This document shows positions 26,543 to 34,930 of a stretch of DNA of 64,000 nt, one piece after another. The DNA comes from Aquimonas sp044377145 (GTDB lineage Bacteria > Pseudomonadota > Gammaproteobacteria > Xanthomonadales > Xanthomonadaceae): contig NZ_JBILJQ010000001.1 of the NCBI RefSeq assembly GCF_044377145.1, positions 186,001-250,000 on the forward strand. Reading direction: 5' to 3'. Under the pieces are notes generated by a model, which had not been told where the DNA came from, searched no databases, and saw only the letters and a list, made by a program, of their open reading frames with translations. How positions within the stretch are numbered: the first letter of the stretch is position 1; every line of letters begins with the position of its first letter. The position numbers were made by a program, and so were the translations under genes.

Positions 26543-27634
26543 TCAGACGTTGAACAGGAAGTTCAGGACGTCGCCGTCCTTGACCACGTACTCCTTGCCC
26601 TCGGCACGCTGCTTGCCGGCTTCCTTGGCGCCCTGCTCGCCCTTGAAAGCGACGAAGTCGTCGAAGGCGATGGTCTGGGCACGGATGAAGCCCTTTTCGA
26701 AATCGGTGTGGATCACGGCGGCAGCCTTCGGAGCTGTGTCGCCCTTGTGGATCGTCCAAGCGCGGACCTCCTTCACCCCGGCCGTGAAATACGTCTGCAG
26801 ACCGAGCAGGTCGTAGCCGGCTCGGATCAAACGGTTAAGACCCGGCTCCTCGAAACCGAGATCATCGAGGAAGGTCTGCCGGTCGGTGTCATCAAGGTCG
26901 GCGAGCTCGGCTTCGATCTTGGCGCATACCGCCACCACGGGCGCGTGCTCTCGAAGGGCGAACTCACGCAGCCGGTCGAGGTGCGGGTTGTTCTCGAATC
27001 CGTCTTCAAGCACGTTGCCGACGTACATGGCCGGTTTGATCGTGAGCAGGCACAGCGGCTTGAGCAGCAGCTTGTCCTCTTCACTGAATTCGATCGCGCG
27101 AGCGGGACGGCCTTCGTTGAGCACGGGCAACACGCGCTCAATCAGGGCGACCAGCTTCTGCGCGTCCTTGTCACCGGACTTGGCGCGCTTGCCCTCGCGC
27201 TGGAGGGCTTTCTCCGCTGCGCTGAGGTCGGCCAGCGCCAGCTCGGTGACGATCGTCTCGATGTCGGCGATCGGATCGACACGACCCGCGACATGCACCA
27301 CGTTCGGGTCGTCGAAGCAGCGCACGACGTTCACGATGGCGTCGGTCTCGCGGATGTTGGCAAGGAACTGGTTGCCCAGACCCTCCCCTTTGCTGGCGCC
27401 GGCGACCAGGCCGGCGATATCAACGAACTCGACGATCGCCGGCTGGATCTTCAGCGGCTTGACGATTTCGGCCAGCTTCTGGAGGCGCGTGTCCGGCACT
27501 TCGACGATGCCGACGTTGGGCTCGATCGTGCAGAACGGATAGTTTTCAGCGGCGATACCCGCCTTAGTCAGCGCGTTGAACAGAGTGGACTTGCCTACGT
27601 TGGGAAGTCCGACGATGCCGCATCTGGTGGCCAT
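26543..27634 (-). CDS. ychF: Redox-regulated ATPase YchF (Obg family)
   Basis: The 363-aa product starts MATRCGIVGLPNVGKSTLFN (Walker A GLPNVGKS) and contains NYPFCTIEPNVGIV, DIAGLVAGASKGEGLGNQFL, CFDDPNVVHV and a C-terminal TGS domain ending GDVLNFLFNV. NxxE replaces NKxD, consistent with ATP preference in this family. The start at 27634 excludes about 31 upstream codons that only translate the repeat element. It follows pth, a conserved pair. Confidence 0.97.
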   Translation of the reverse strand: MATRCGIVGLPNVGKSTLFNALTKAGIAAENYPFCTIEPNVGIVEVPDTRLQKLAEIVKPLKIQPAIVEFVDIAGLVAGASKGEGLGNQFLANIRETDAIVNVVRCFDDPNVVHVAGRVDPIADIETIVTELALADLSAAEKALQREGKRAKSGDKDAQKLVALIERVLPVLNEGRPARAIEFSEEDKLLLKPLCLLTIKPAMYVGNVLEDGFENNPHLDRLREFALREHAPVVAVCAKIEAELADLDDTDRQTFLDDLGFEEPGLNRLIRAGYDLLGLQTYFTAGVKEVRAWTIHKGDTAPKAAAVIHTDFEKGFIRAQTIAFDDFVAFKGEQGAKEAGKQRAEGKEYVVKDGDVLNFLFNV

Positions 27635-27644
27635 GGGTGTGTGT

Positions 27645-27747
27645 CCGGGAATCGGGAATGGGGAGTGGGGAATCGCTCGAACAGGCCACGGCACGGGTGA
27701 ACTCTCGGCTCTACCCCGTTCCCGCATCCCTATTCCCGATTCCCGGG
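27645..27747. repeat. Inverted pair of GGGAATC heptamer arms, copy 2
   Basis: The left arm (27645-27675) has four G-tracts on the plus strand; the right arm (27719-27747) has four on the minus strand, separated by about 43 bp. It lies between pth and ychF, which share a strand. The right arm encodes the last five residues (PGNRE) and the TAG stop of pth, so the repeat has been inserted into or co-opted as the gene end. Confidence 0.85.
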
Positions 27748-28317
27748 AGTATGCAGCCGCTTCATCGCTTCCGAAAACTCGCCGCGCACAAGCAGCGGCA
27801 GTTGATCGATGGCGGCGTCCAAGCTGCGCTGGATGGAGATTTCGTCGTCGCGCCCGGGCCGGCCCAGCACCCAGGGGGTGACTTTGTCTTTCTGCCCCGG
27901 GTGGCCTATGCCGATGCGCAAGCGATGGAAGCGTCCGTGGCCGAGATGCGCGAACAGATCGCGCAGGCCGTTTTGGCCGCCGTGGCCGCCGTCAAACTTG
28001 AGCCGGGCGGTGCCGACAGACAGATCGAGCTCGTCGTGAGCGACCAGCACTTGCTCGGGCTCGAGCTTGAAATAGTTGAGCGCAGCGACGACGGATTGGC
28101 CGCTGCGGTTCATGAAAGTCGCAGGTTTCAGCAGCCAAAGACTGGCGCTGCCGATGTCCGCGCGAACCGCCTCACCGTGCAGTTTCGCCTCGTGACGGAA
28201 GCGGACACCCGCCTGCTCGGCCAGCCGATCGGCAAACCAGAAACCCGCGTTGTGACGCGTCTGGGCGTACTCGGCGCCGGGGTTGCCCAAGCCGACAATC
28301 AATCGCAACGCGCTCAT
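27730..28317 (-). CDS. pth: Peptidyl-tRNA hydrolase
   Basis: This enzyme releases peptides from peptidyl-tRNA dropped by ribosomes. The 195-aa product begins MSALRLIVGLGNPGAEYAQT. Catalytic and substrate residues are present: TRHNAGF (His), KPATFMNRSGQSV (Asn), HDELDL (Asp) and GGHGGQNGLRD. An ATG four codons upstream (28317+12) is equally possible. The C-terminal PGNRE and the stop are supplied by the heptamer repeat. It sits in the conserved prs-rplY-pth-ychF order. Confidence 0.97.
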   Translation of the reverse strand: MSALRLIVGLGNPGAEYAQTRHNAGFWFADRLAEQAGVRFRHEAKLHGEAVRADIGSASLWLLKPATFMNRSGQSVVAALNYFKLEPEQVLVAHDELDLSVGTARLKFDGGHGGQNGLRDLFAHLGHGRFHRLRIGIGHPGQKDKVTPWVLGRPGRDDEISIQRSLDAAIDQLPLLVRGEFSEAMKRLHTPGNRE

Positions 28318-28334
28318 GCGGCGAGACATGCCCC

Positions 28335-28351
28335 GCCAGCCACTGGGCTGG
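28335..28351 (-). terminator. Weak hairpin between rplY and pth
   Basis: GCCAGCC and GGCTGGC form a perfect 7-bp stem with a short loop, 15 bp after the rplY stop. No U-run follows, so termination would be inefficient or absent. It may be a processing site. Confidence 0.3.
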
Positions 28352-28365
28352 CAGGGCAGTGTGTC

Positions 28366-28995
28366 TTACTTCTTGTCGGCGGGTGCAGCAGCCGCGACCG
28401 CTTCGGCCTCGGCGACCTTCGACAGGCGCGCGATGACCACGGCCACGTCGTGCTCCTTGCCCAGCTTCAGCTCAGGCACTTCGATGCCTTCCGGCAGCTT
28501 CACTTCGGACAGGTGGACGGTGTCGCCGGCCTTCAGCCCCGACAGATCGACCTCGATGAACTCAGGCAGGTCGGCCGGCAAGCAGGCGACTTCGATCTCG
28601 TTGACTTCGTGCGTGATCACCACGCCACCCGCCTTGCCGGCCGGCGACACGTCCTGGTTCAGGAAGTGTAGCGGGACGCGCACGCGGATGATCTCGTCCG
28701 CCGACACGCGCAGGAAGTCGATGTGCATGATCTGGGGCTTGACCGGATGGCGCTGCAGGTCACGCAGAATTACCTTCTGGACCTGACCGTCGACGATCAG
28801 ATCAAGGACCGAGCTGTAGAACCATTCATGGTCCGAGGCGAGCCAAATGGTGTTGTGGTGGATCTCGATGCTGATCGGTTCGGCGTGGCCGCCATAGACC
28901 ACGGCAGGCACCTGCCCCGTGCGGCGCAGGCGGCGGCTCGCACCTTTCCCTGCGTCCGTACGGAGAGTGGCCTTGATTTCATGCTGGGTTGCCAT
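28366..28995 (-). CDS. rplY: 50S ribosomal protein L25/general stress protein Ctc
   Basis: The 209-aa product is the long (CTC) form. It has an N-terminal 5S rRNA-binding domain MATQHEIKATLRTDAGKGAS, RRLRRTGQVPAVVYGG, then QRHPVKPQIMHIDFLRVSAD and a C-terminal TL5 domain (FLNQDVSPAGKAGGV, PEFIEVDLSGLKAGDTVHLS). An Ala-rich tail ends PADKK. The start at 28995 removes an upstream extension without similarity. It follows prs by 79 bp. Confidence 0.97.
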   Translation of the reverse strand: MATQHEIKATLRTDAGKGASRRLRRTGQVPAVVYGGHAEPISIEIHHNTIWLASDHEWFYSSVLDLIVDGQVQKVILRDLQRHPVKPQIMHIDFLRVSADEIIRVRVPLHFLNQDVSPAGKAGGVVITHEVNEIEVACLPADLPEFIEVDLSGLKAGDTVHLSEVKLPEGIEVPELKLGKEHDVAVVIARLSKVAEAEAVAAAAPADKK

Positions 28996-29042
28996 TGTGT
29001 TGCCTTTGCTTGGGAAGTAAGCCGCCTTGCGACGGCCGGTTT

Positions 29043-29066
29043 GCCCTCCCCGCGACCAGGGAGGGC
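29043..29066 (-). terminator. Hairpin between prs and rplY
   Basis: GCCCTCCC and GGGAGGGC form a perfect 8-bp stem with an eight-base loop directly after the prs stop. No U-run follows on the minus strand. It could attenuate or stabilise the 3' end of prs mRNA. Confidence 0.4.
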
Positions 29067-29074
29067 AGCTGTGG

Positions 29075-30031
29075 TCAGTCCACGTAGAGCGAACTGACGG
29101 ATTCTCCGAACGCGATCCGGCGGATGGTTTCCGCCAGCAATTCGGCCACGCTGAGCTGACGGATGCGGCCGCAGGCACGGGCCTCTTCCGACAGAGGGAT
29201 GGTATCGGTCACCACGAGCTCGTCGAGCTGGCTGTTGGTGATGTTGCTGATCGCCGCGCCCGACAGCACAGGATGCGTGCAGTAGGCGATCACCTTGCGC
29301 GCGCCGTGCTCTTTCAGCGCAGCCGATGCAGCACACAGGGTGCCCGCGGTGTCGACGATGTCGTCGACCAGAACGCACGTCTTGCCCGATACGTCGCCGA
29401 TGATGTTCATCACCGTCGCCACATTGGCGCGCGGTCGGCGCTTGTCGATGATCGCGAGGTCTGCGTCATCCAGCCGCTTGGCGATCGCACGCGCGCGAAC
29501 CACGCCGCCGACATCCGGGCTGACCACGATCAGATCCTTGGTGCCTTGCGTGCGCCAGACATCGGCCAGCAGCAGCGGCGAGGCGTAGACGTTGTCGACC
29601 GGAATATCGAAGAAGCCCTGAATCTGATCGGCGTGCAGGTCGACCGTGAGCACGCGATCGGTGCCGACCGCGCTGAACATGCGCGCTGCCACCTTGGCGG
29701 TGATCGGCACACGCGCCGAGCGCGGGCGGCGATCCTGACGGGCGTAGCCGAAGTACGGCACAACAGCGGTAACGCTGGCGGCCGAGGCGCGCTTGAGCGC
29801 ATCCACCAGCACCAACAGCTCCATGAAATTCTCGGCGGTCGGCGCACAGGTCGGCTGGATCACGAACACTTCCTGCCGACGCACGTTTTCCTCGATTTCG
29901 ACCGCCACTTCGCCATCGGAGAAGGTGCCGACGACGGCCTTTCCAGGCCGAACACCCAGCTCACGGCAGACCGCGCTGGCGAGGGGCCGGTTGGCGTTAC
30001 CGGTGAAAACAAGAATGCCGTCAGTATTCAC
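29075..30031 (-). CDS. prs: Ribose-phosphate pyrophosphokinase (PRPP synthase)
   Basis: It makes PRPP from ribose-5-phosphate and ATP, feeding nucleotide, His and Trp synthesis. The product is about 318 aa. Motifs are FTGNANRPLA, VGTFSDGEVAVEIEENVRRQ, YFGYARQDRR (ATP loop), VDLHADQIQGFF, VVSPDVGGVVRARAIAK, and the PRPP loop CVLVDDIVDTAGTL. A GTG start at 30031 gives (M)NTDGILVFTGNANRP, the family N-terminus; a longer frame reaches 30055. It lies downstream of tRNA-Gln. Confidence 0.97.
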   Translation of the reverse strand: MNTDGILVFTGNANRPLASAVCRELGVRPGKAVVGTFSDGEVAVEIEENVRRQEVFVIQPTCAPTAENFMELLVLVDALKRASAASVTAVVPYFGYARQDRRPRSARVPITAKVAARMFSAVGTDRVLTVDLHADQIQGFFDIPVDNVYASPLLLADVWRTQGTKDLIVVSPDVGGVVRARAIAKRLDDADLAIIDKRRPRANVATVMNIIGDVSGKTCVLVDDIVDTAGTLCAASAALKEHGARKVIAYCTHPVLSGAAISNITNSQLDELVVTDTIPLSEEARACGRIRQLSVAELLAETIRRIAFGESVSSLYVD

Positions 30032-30183
30032 ATAACACCTGTTGGGGCCGCGCAAGTCGACCAGGATCGGGTCGGGCCACCGCGGCCCAACGCATTAGTG
30101 CCGCCGCCAGCAGGAGCGCCCTGCCCGTCACCGACCGAACCCCGCGCGCCGACCGGGCTGCAGCTGAGGCTTGAAACAGAAAC

Positions 30184-30258
30184 TGGCTGGGGCGGCAGGA
30201 TTCGAACCTGCGAATGCCGGAATCAAAATCCGGTGCCTTACCACTTGGCGACGCCCCA
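30184..30258 (-). tRNA. tRNA-Gln (TTG)
   Basis: The 75-nt minus-strand cloverleaf has acceptor TGGGGCG/CGCCCCA, anticodon stem CCGGA/TCCGG with loop TTTTGAT (anticodon TTG), T-loop TTCGAAT and an encoded CCA. It lies between ispE and prs, an order I recall from Xanthomonads. Confidence 0.98.
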
Positions 30259-30300
30259 ACACGAACCGAACTCTTGCTGCCTACTGCGGCATGCGCCGCC

Positions 30301-31188
30301 CTACAAACCCAAAGCGCGATGCACTGGCGACACATCGCAGGCCTCGGCGATCCAACTGTCAGGGGCCGGAGCAGCTGCCGCCCAACATCGAGCCAGTATC
30401 GCCTGGGCGGCTTCGGCCTCGCTGCGGCGCGCGAAGCGCGCAAAGCAGCAGCCGCCGGTACCGCTCAAACCCACCTGCCATGCGCTGCCAGCGCCGACCT
30501 GCCTGAGCGCCGCGAGCGCCGCGCCAACACGCGGCGAACGCGCCACCAGCGGGCTTTCGAACGCGTTGCCGCGCTCAGCCCCGCAAACAAAGCCCGCAAT
30601 TGTCGCGGGGGGCGCATCCCGTGTCAATTCAGGTGCTTGGAACAGCTCCGAAGTTGGCACCGAAACCCCGGAATCGAGCACCAGATACGCACTGTCGCCA
30701 AGGCTCAAGGGCTGCAGGCATTCGCCGACGCCCTCGGCCCACGCGGACCGGCCGTGCACGAAGACCGGAACATCTGCCCCCAAGCGCAGCCCGATCGCCG
30801 CCAGCACGTCCAGCCCGAGGCCGAGCCCCCACAGCGCATTGAGGCCGAGCAATACGCTGGCCGCGTCCGAACTGCCGCCGCCCAGACCACCGCCCATCGG
30901 GATCCGCTTGTGGACCTGGATATCGACTCCGAAGGAACAGCCGCTAGCGGCCTGCAATGCGCGCGCGGCGCGCACTGCGAGGTCCTGCTCGACGCCGACA
31001 CCTTCAGCGCCGCAAAGCCGCTCGATACGTCCGTCCGCTCGCCACTTGAGCTCAACCTCATCCGCCAGATCAATGAGTTGGAACACAGTCTGCAGCAGGT
31101 GATAGCCATCAGCACGACGCCCGACGATCTGCAGAAACAGGTTGAGCTTCGCAGGCGCCGGCAGCCGCAGCGTGCCGCGCTCAGCCAT
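30301..31188 (-). CDS. ispE: 4-diphosphocytidyl-2-C-methyl-D-erythritol kinase
   Basis: This is the fourth step of the MEP isoprenoid pathway, a GHMP kinase. The 295-aa product begins MAERGTLRLPAPAKLNLFLQ (PAKLNLFL motif with the catalytic Lys). It has GRRADGYHLLQTVFQLID, the ATP loop PMGGGLGGGSSDAA, GADVPVFVHGRSAWAEGVGE and the third motif VGLSGTGGCCFA. The start overlaps the lolB end by 8 bp. Confidence 0.96.
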   Translation of the reverse strand: MAERGTLRLPAPAKLNLFLQIVGRRADGYHLLQTVFQLIDLADEVELKWRADGRIERLCGAEGVGVEQDLAVRAARALQAASGCSFGVDIQVHKRIPMGGGLGGGSSDAASVLLGLNALWGLGLGLDVLAAIGLRLGADVPVFVHGRSAWAEGVGECLQPLSLGDSAYLVLDSGVSVPTSELFQAPELTRDAPPATIAGFVCGAERGNAFESPLVARSPRVGAALAALRQVGAGSAWQVGLSGTGGCCFARFARRSEAEAAQAILARCWAAAAPAPDSWIAEACDVSPVHRALGL

Positions 31189-31786
31189 CGTTCGGGCCCC
31201 AGCGATCCACCACCAGCCGCACGCGTCGACCGCCCGATTCGGCAAACACGCGGGTCGGCAATGCAGGCTGGGCCGCCTCGTCCCAGCCGCGATACTCGAT
31301 CCGCCAGCCGGCTTGGTTGATCAAGGCCGGCAGGCCGTCGCCACCAAAGGCGATATCGGCGGCACCGCGCGCGCGCGCGCCACGGACCCAGGCCACCAGT
31401 TGCCGCACCGGCATCGACCAGCCGGTCGCCTGCTGCAGTAAATCCTCGGCGCTGGGGCCGTACAGATCGCCGCCCTCCAGGCCCTGCAGCGATGCGCCGC
31501 CGGCATCGCTGCTGAGGCGCCAGCTCTGCCGCGATACCGGCGCGCTGAACTGGATGATGAAATCATCGCCGCGCTGTGCCCAATCGAGCCGGCCGCTGCC
31601 GCCGTCACCCTCGCCTGAAATCGCGATCCGGCCGCTCAACTGCCAGTCCGACTGTGCGACCAGCGCAGCTTCGCGCCCGGCCTGCGCAGCCAGCAGCTCC
31701 GAGTCCGCTCCGCGAATGGGCGCTCGCGCGCAGCCGGCGACCACAATGACCGCCAACAGCAACGCCGCAACTCTCAAGCAGGTCAT
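31181..31786 (-). CDS. lolB: Outer-membrane lipoprotein receptor LolB
   Basis: LolB receives lipoproteins from LolA and inserts them into the outer membrane. The 201-aa product has a lipoprotein signal with lipobox VVAGC (Cys near residue 19). The central WQLSGRIAISGEGDG, SGRLDWAQRGDDF, GPSAEDLLQQATGWSMPVRQ and LVAWVRG are family motifs. It overlaps the preceding TPR gene by ATGA and the following ispE by 8 bp, so the three are translationally coupled. Confidence 0.93.
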   Translation of the reverse strand: MTCLRVAALLLAVIVVAGCARAPIRGADSELLAAQAGREAALVAQSDWQLSGRIAISGEGDGGSGRLDWAQRGDDFIIQFSAPVSRQSWRLSSDAGGASLQGLEGGDLYGPSAEDLLQQATGWSMPVRQLVAWVRGARARGAADIAFGGDGLPALINQAGWRIEYRGWDEAAQPALPTRVFAESGGRRVRLVVDRWGPNDG

Positions 31787-33492
31787 GCGCCGAGCCGCTC
31801 ACGCAGACGCTGGATGGCGCGATTGGTGGCATCCAGCGCTGCGCCCTTCTGCCAGATCTCGCGTGCTTCGGCATCGCGCCCCAATGCCAACAGCACCTCA
31901 GCGATGTGCGCAGCGATCTCGGCGTCTTCCTGAGCGGCGAACGCGCGCTGCAGATAGTCCAGCGACTCCTCCAGGCGCCCGAGTTTGTAGAGCACCCAGC
32001 CCATGCTATCGAGGATCGCCGGCTGCTCGGGCGCAAGCTCAAGCGCCCGCTGGATATAGCCCAGCGCTTCCTCGTGATCCTCGGTTCGATCGGCCATGGT
32101 GTAGCCCAACGCATTGAGCGCGTCTGCATCGTCGGGGTCTTCGGTTACCAGCACCTGCAGATCGATGATCGCCTCCGGCACGCGGTCGATGCGCTCGTAG
32201 GTCAGCGCGCGCGCGTACAGCAGGGCGCGGTCGCCTTCGAAAATCTGCAGGCCGCGGTTGAGCGCATCGATCGAAGGCTCGAGCTGGCCGCGACGATTGA
32301 GCAGCTCACCCTCCAGCAGGAAGGCGTTGCGCAAGGATTCGCCGTCCTCGGTGTCGCTGGCCTGGGCCTCGCGCAGCACCGCGACCGCCTCGTCCTGACG
32401 CCCCGCCTGCTCGTGCAGTACCGCAATGCGCAGCTGCGCGGACAGGATGCGGGTCGGATCATTCACCGCTGAGTACCAGCCCAGCGCGTCCTCGTCGCGC
32501 TCAAGCACCTCGGCGATCTGGCCCAGCAGGAAGCGCCGGTCGTCGCTGATCCCGGCATCGAACACCACCGCGGCTGCGCCAAGGGCAGGGTCGATCGCCG
32601 TGATCGCATCGGCCTTGATCAGGCTGTACAGCGCCTCCAGCGCACCCGATTCGCCGATGCGCGCAAGGTAGGCGGCGCGGCCCGCAAACGTGGCATCACT
32701 TTGCACGCCTTCACCCAGCAGTTCCGCAGCGCGCTGGGTCTGACCCAAACCGTCGAGCAGGGAGGCCGCGCGCAGACGATCGGGAATTTCCTTGAGGCCG
32801 AGCCCGATCACCGCATCCAACGCCTGTGCCGCTTCGTCCTTCTGATCCTGGCGCAGCAGCACTTCGGCCCGCCACAGGCCGACGCGGCGATCCTGCGGAA
32901 AGCGCTCGGCAGCGATTTGAAGAATGCGCGTGCTCAGTTCGGCCGAGCCCCACTGCTGAGCCAGGCCGCCCAAGGCAACCCACAGCGCGAAGTCGTTCGG
33001 TAGATCCGGGTACTCGACCAGCAGCTGCAGGGTCGGCAGCGCATCGCGTCCGCTGCCGGCCAGGGCCTGCACACCGAGACGGCGCGCGTCCTCACCCTCA
33101 TCCATCAGCTCCGCCAAGCCCTCGGCGGCGTCATCGAATCGCTGCTCGCGAATCAGGGCCAGCAACTCGAACTGCCGACCGGGCAGCGACTCGGGCGCCA
33201 GTTTGCGCCAGCGCTTCAATGCTTCGGCCAACAGCAGGCGCTCATCGGCCAGCAGGGCGACCCGCGCCGCGCGCTCGGCCACGGCGGGGTCATCCGACAG
33301 CTGCGCGGCCGAGACGTAAGCCTGGGCCGCGGCGATCGAGTCGCCCTCCTGCAGGGCGAACTCGCCTTCCAGCAGCGGCCGCAGCGCATCGCCCAGCAAG
33401 GGCGCTGCCGGCGGGGTGGGTTCAGCCTGGGCGGACATCGCCGGCAGCGCCGACGCCAGCACAAGCAGCAGGTAGAATGCGGAGCGTTTCAT
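31783..33492 (-). CDS. Exported tetratricopeptide-repeat protein
   Basis: The 569-aa product has a signal peptide (MKRSAFYLLLVLASALPAMS) and then a solenoid of TPR-type helical pairs along its whole length. Clear examples are ALNRGLQIFEGDRALLYARA, DADALNALGYTMADRTEDHE, EALGYIQRALELAPEQPAI and LDSMGWVLYKLGRLEESLDY. Such a TPR protein preceding lolB is common in beta- and gammaproteobacteria and is presumed periplasmic or outer-membrane associated. It likely scaffolds envelope assembly; no specific partner is known. It is divergent from hemA. Confidence 0.88.
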   Translation of the reverse strand: MKRSAFYLLLVLASALPAMSAQAEPTPPAAPLLGDALRPLLEGEFALQEGDSIAAAQAYVSAAQLSDDPAVAERAARVALLADERLLLAEALKRWRKLAPESLPGRQFELLALIREQRFDDAAEGLAELMDEGEDARRLGVQALAGSGRDALPTLQLLVEYPDLPNDFALWVALGGLAQQWGSAELSTRILQIAAERFPQDRRVGLWRAEVLLRQDQKDEAAQALDAVIGLGLKEIPDRLRAASLLDGLGQTQRAAELLGEGVQSDATFAGRAAYLARIGESGALEALYSLIKADAITAIDPALGAAAVVFDAGISDDRRFLLGQIAEVLERDEDALGWYSAVNDPTRILSAQLRIAVLHEQAGRQDEAVAVLREAQASDTEDGESLRNAFLLEGELLNRRGQLEPSIDALNRGLQIFEGDRALLYARALTYERIDRVPEAIIDLQVLVTEDPDDADALNALGYTMADRTEDHEEALGYIQRALELAPEQPAILDSMGWVLYKLGRLEESLDYLQRAFAAQEDAEIAAHIAEVLLALGRDAEAREIWQKGAALDATNRAIQRLRERLGA

Positions 33493-33559
33493 CGACCTTC
33501 ACGTGAGAGTCCGGAGCGCGCCGCAGGCTGCGGCGCGCCGGGCCGGAATACGAGCGGCA

Positions 33560-34930
33560 GTGTACCCGAACCCCCCTTCCGACCGACCGCAGCGCCGCCT
33601 GCTGGCGCTGGGCCTGAGCCACCAAACGGCACCGGTCGCCCTGCGCGAGAAGGTGGCGTTCGCGGCTGACCGTCATGCGCAATCGCTGCATGCACTGCTG
33701 CGCCGGCCCGGGGTGGAAGAAGCGGCCTTGGTATCGACCTGCAACCGCACGGAAATCTACTGCTGTGTCGCCGCCGGCGCCGAAGGCGAACCGGCGCGCT
33801 GGCTGGCCGAGACACATGGCCTGGACGGCGAAACACTGCGTCAATGCTTGTACCAGCATGAGGACGCCGCCGCGGTGCGGCATCTGTTCCGGGTGGCGAT
33901 CGGGCTGGACTCACTGGTGCTTGGCGAACCGCAGATCCTCGGCCAGGTGAAGGATGCCTGGCAGCTGGCGCACGATGCCGGCGGCCTGCGCACCGGGCTC
34001 GATCGGCTGTTCCAACACGGCTTCGCGGTCGCCAAACGGGTGCGCACCGATACCGGCATCGGCGCCCATCCGGTCTCGGTCGCGTTCGCCGGCGTGCGCC
34101 TGGCGCAGCAGGTGTTCACCGACATCCGCGAAGCTACCGTGCTGCTGATTGGCGCCGGCGAAACCATCGAGCTCGCCGCGCGCCATCTGGTTGAGCTGAA
34201 AGCGCGCCGGCTGCTGGTGGCCAACCGCACGCTGGAGAACGCGCAGACCCTGGCCAGCCGCATCGGCGGCTACGCGCTCAGTCTCGACGACCTGCGCAAA
34301 CACCTGCCCGAGGCTGACATCGTGATCTCGGCCACCGCCGCACGCGAGCCGATTCTGTACCGCGCAGATCTTGCGCATGCGCTGCGCGTACGGCGGCATC
34401 GGCCCATGTTCGTGCTCGACCTTGCGGTGCCGCGCGACATCGCCGAAGACGTCGCCACGCTGGAAGACGTATTCCTGTACACCGTCGACGATCTGGACCA
34501 GGTCATCGAAGACAATCTGCGCTCGCGCCGCGAGGCCGCACAGCAGGCCGAAGCAATCGTCGATCTGCAGGTTGAGCACTTCCTCGGCTGGTGGCGTGCC
34601 GCCGATCGCCAGGGCCTGATCCGCACGATCCGGGCCCACGCCGAACGCGAGCGCGACGCCGTGCTGGCGCGGGCCGAACAGATGATCGCCCAAGGCAAGC
34701 CGCCTGAAGACGCCCTGCGCTATCTCGCCAATACCCTCACCAACAAGCTGCTGCACGCACCGTCCGCCAGCCTGCGCGCCGCCGCGCAGCGCGGCGATGT
34801 CGAGCTGTTCCGCGCCGCCGAGCAACTGTTCGCCGGCGCTGAACCCGCAGCGGAGGACAGCGCCGAGCTGTCGACCGACAAGGCCCCCCATGAGCCCCAG
34901 CATCCGCAAGAAACTCGACGCACTGGCTGA
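33560..34930 (+). CDS. hemA: Glutamyl-tRNA reductase
   Basis: It reduces glutamyl-tRNA to glutamate-1-semialdehyde, the committed step of heme synthesis. The product is about 456 aa. Motifs are LLALGLSHQTAPVALREKVA, ALVSTCNRTEIYCC (catalytic Cys), GEPQILGQVKDA, GFAVAKRVRTDTGIG, the NADPH loop LLIGAGETIELAARHL and a C-terminal dimerisation helix. A GTG at 33560 is chosen; an in-frame GTG at 33503 is also possible. Its 3' end overlaps prfA by 41 bp. Confidence 0.96.
   Translation: MYPNPPSDRPQRRLLALGLSHQTAPVALREKVAFAADRHAQSLHALLRRPGVEEAALVSTCNRTEIYCCVAAGAEGEPARWLAETHGLDGETLRQCLYQHEDAAAVRHLFRVAIGLDSLVLGEPQILGQVKDAWQLAHDAGGLRTGLDRLFQHGFAVAKRVRTDTGIGAHPVSVAFAGVRLAQQVFTDIREATVLLIGAGETIELAARHLVELKARRLLVANRTLENAQTLASRIGGYALSLDDLRKHLPEADIVISATAAREPILYRADLAHALRVRRHRPMFVLDLAVPRDIAEDVATLEDVFLYTVDDLDQVIEDNLRSRREAAQQAEAIVDLQVEHFLGWWRAADRQGLIRTIRAHAERERDAVLARAEQMIAQGKPPEDALRYLANTLTNKLLHAPSASLRAAAQRGDVELFRAAEQLFAGAEPAAEDSAELSTDKAPHEPQHPQETRRTG

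Noticed and set aside
29027..31102. 691-codon plus-strand frame
   Set aside because: It is antisense to prs, tRNA-Gln and ispE; composition is that of a shadow frame.
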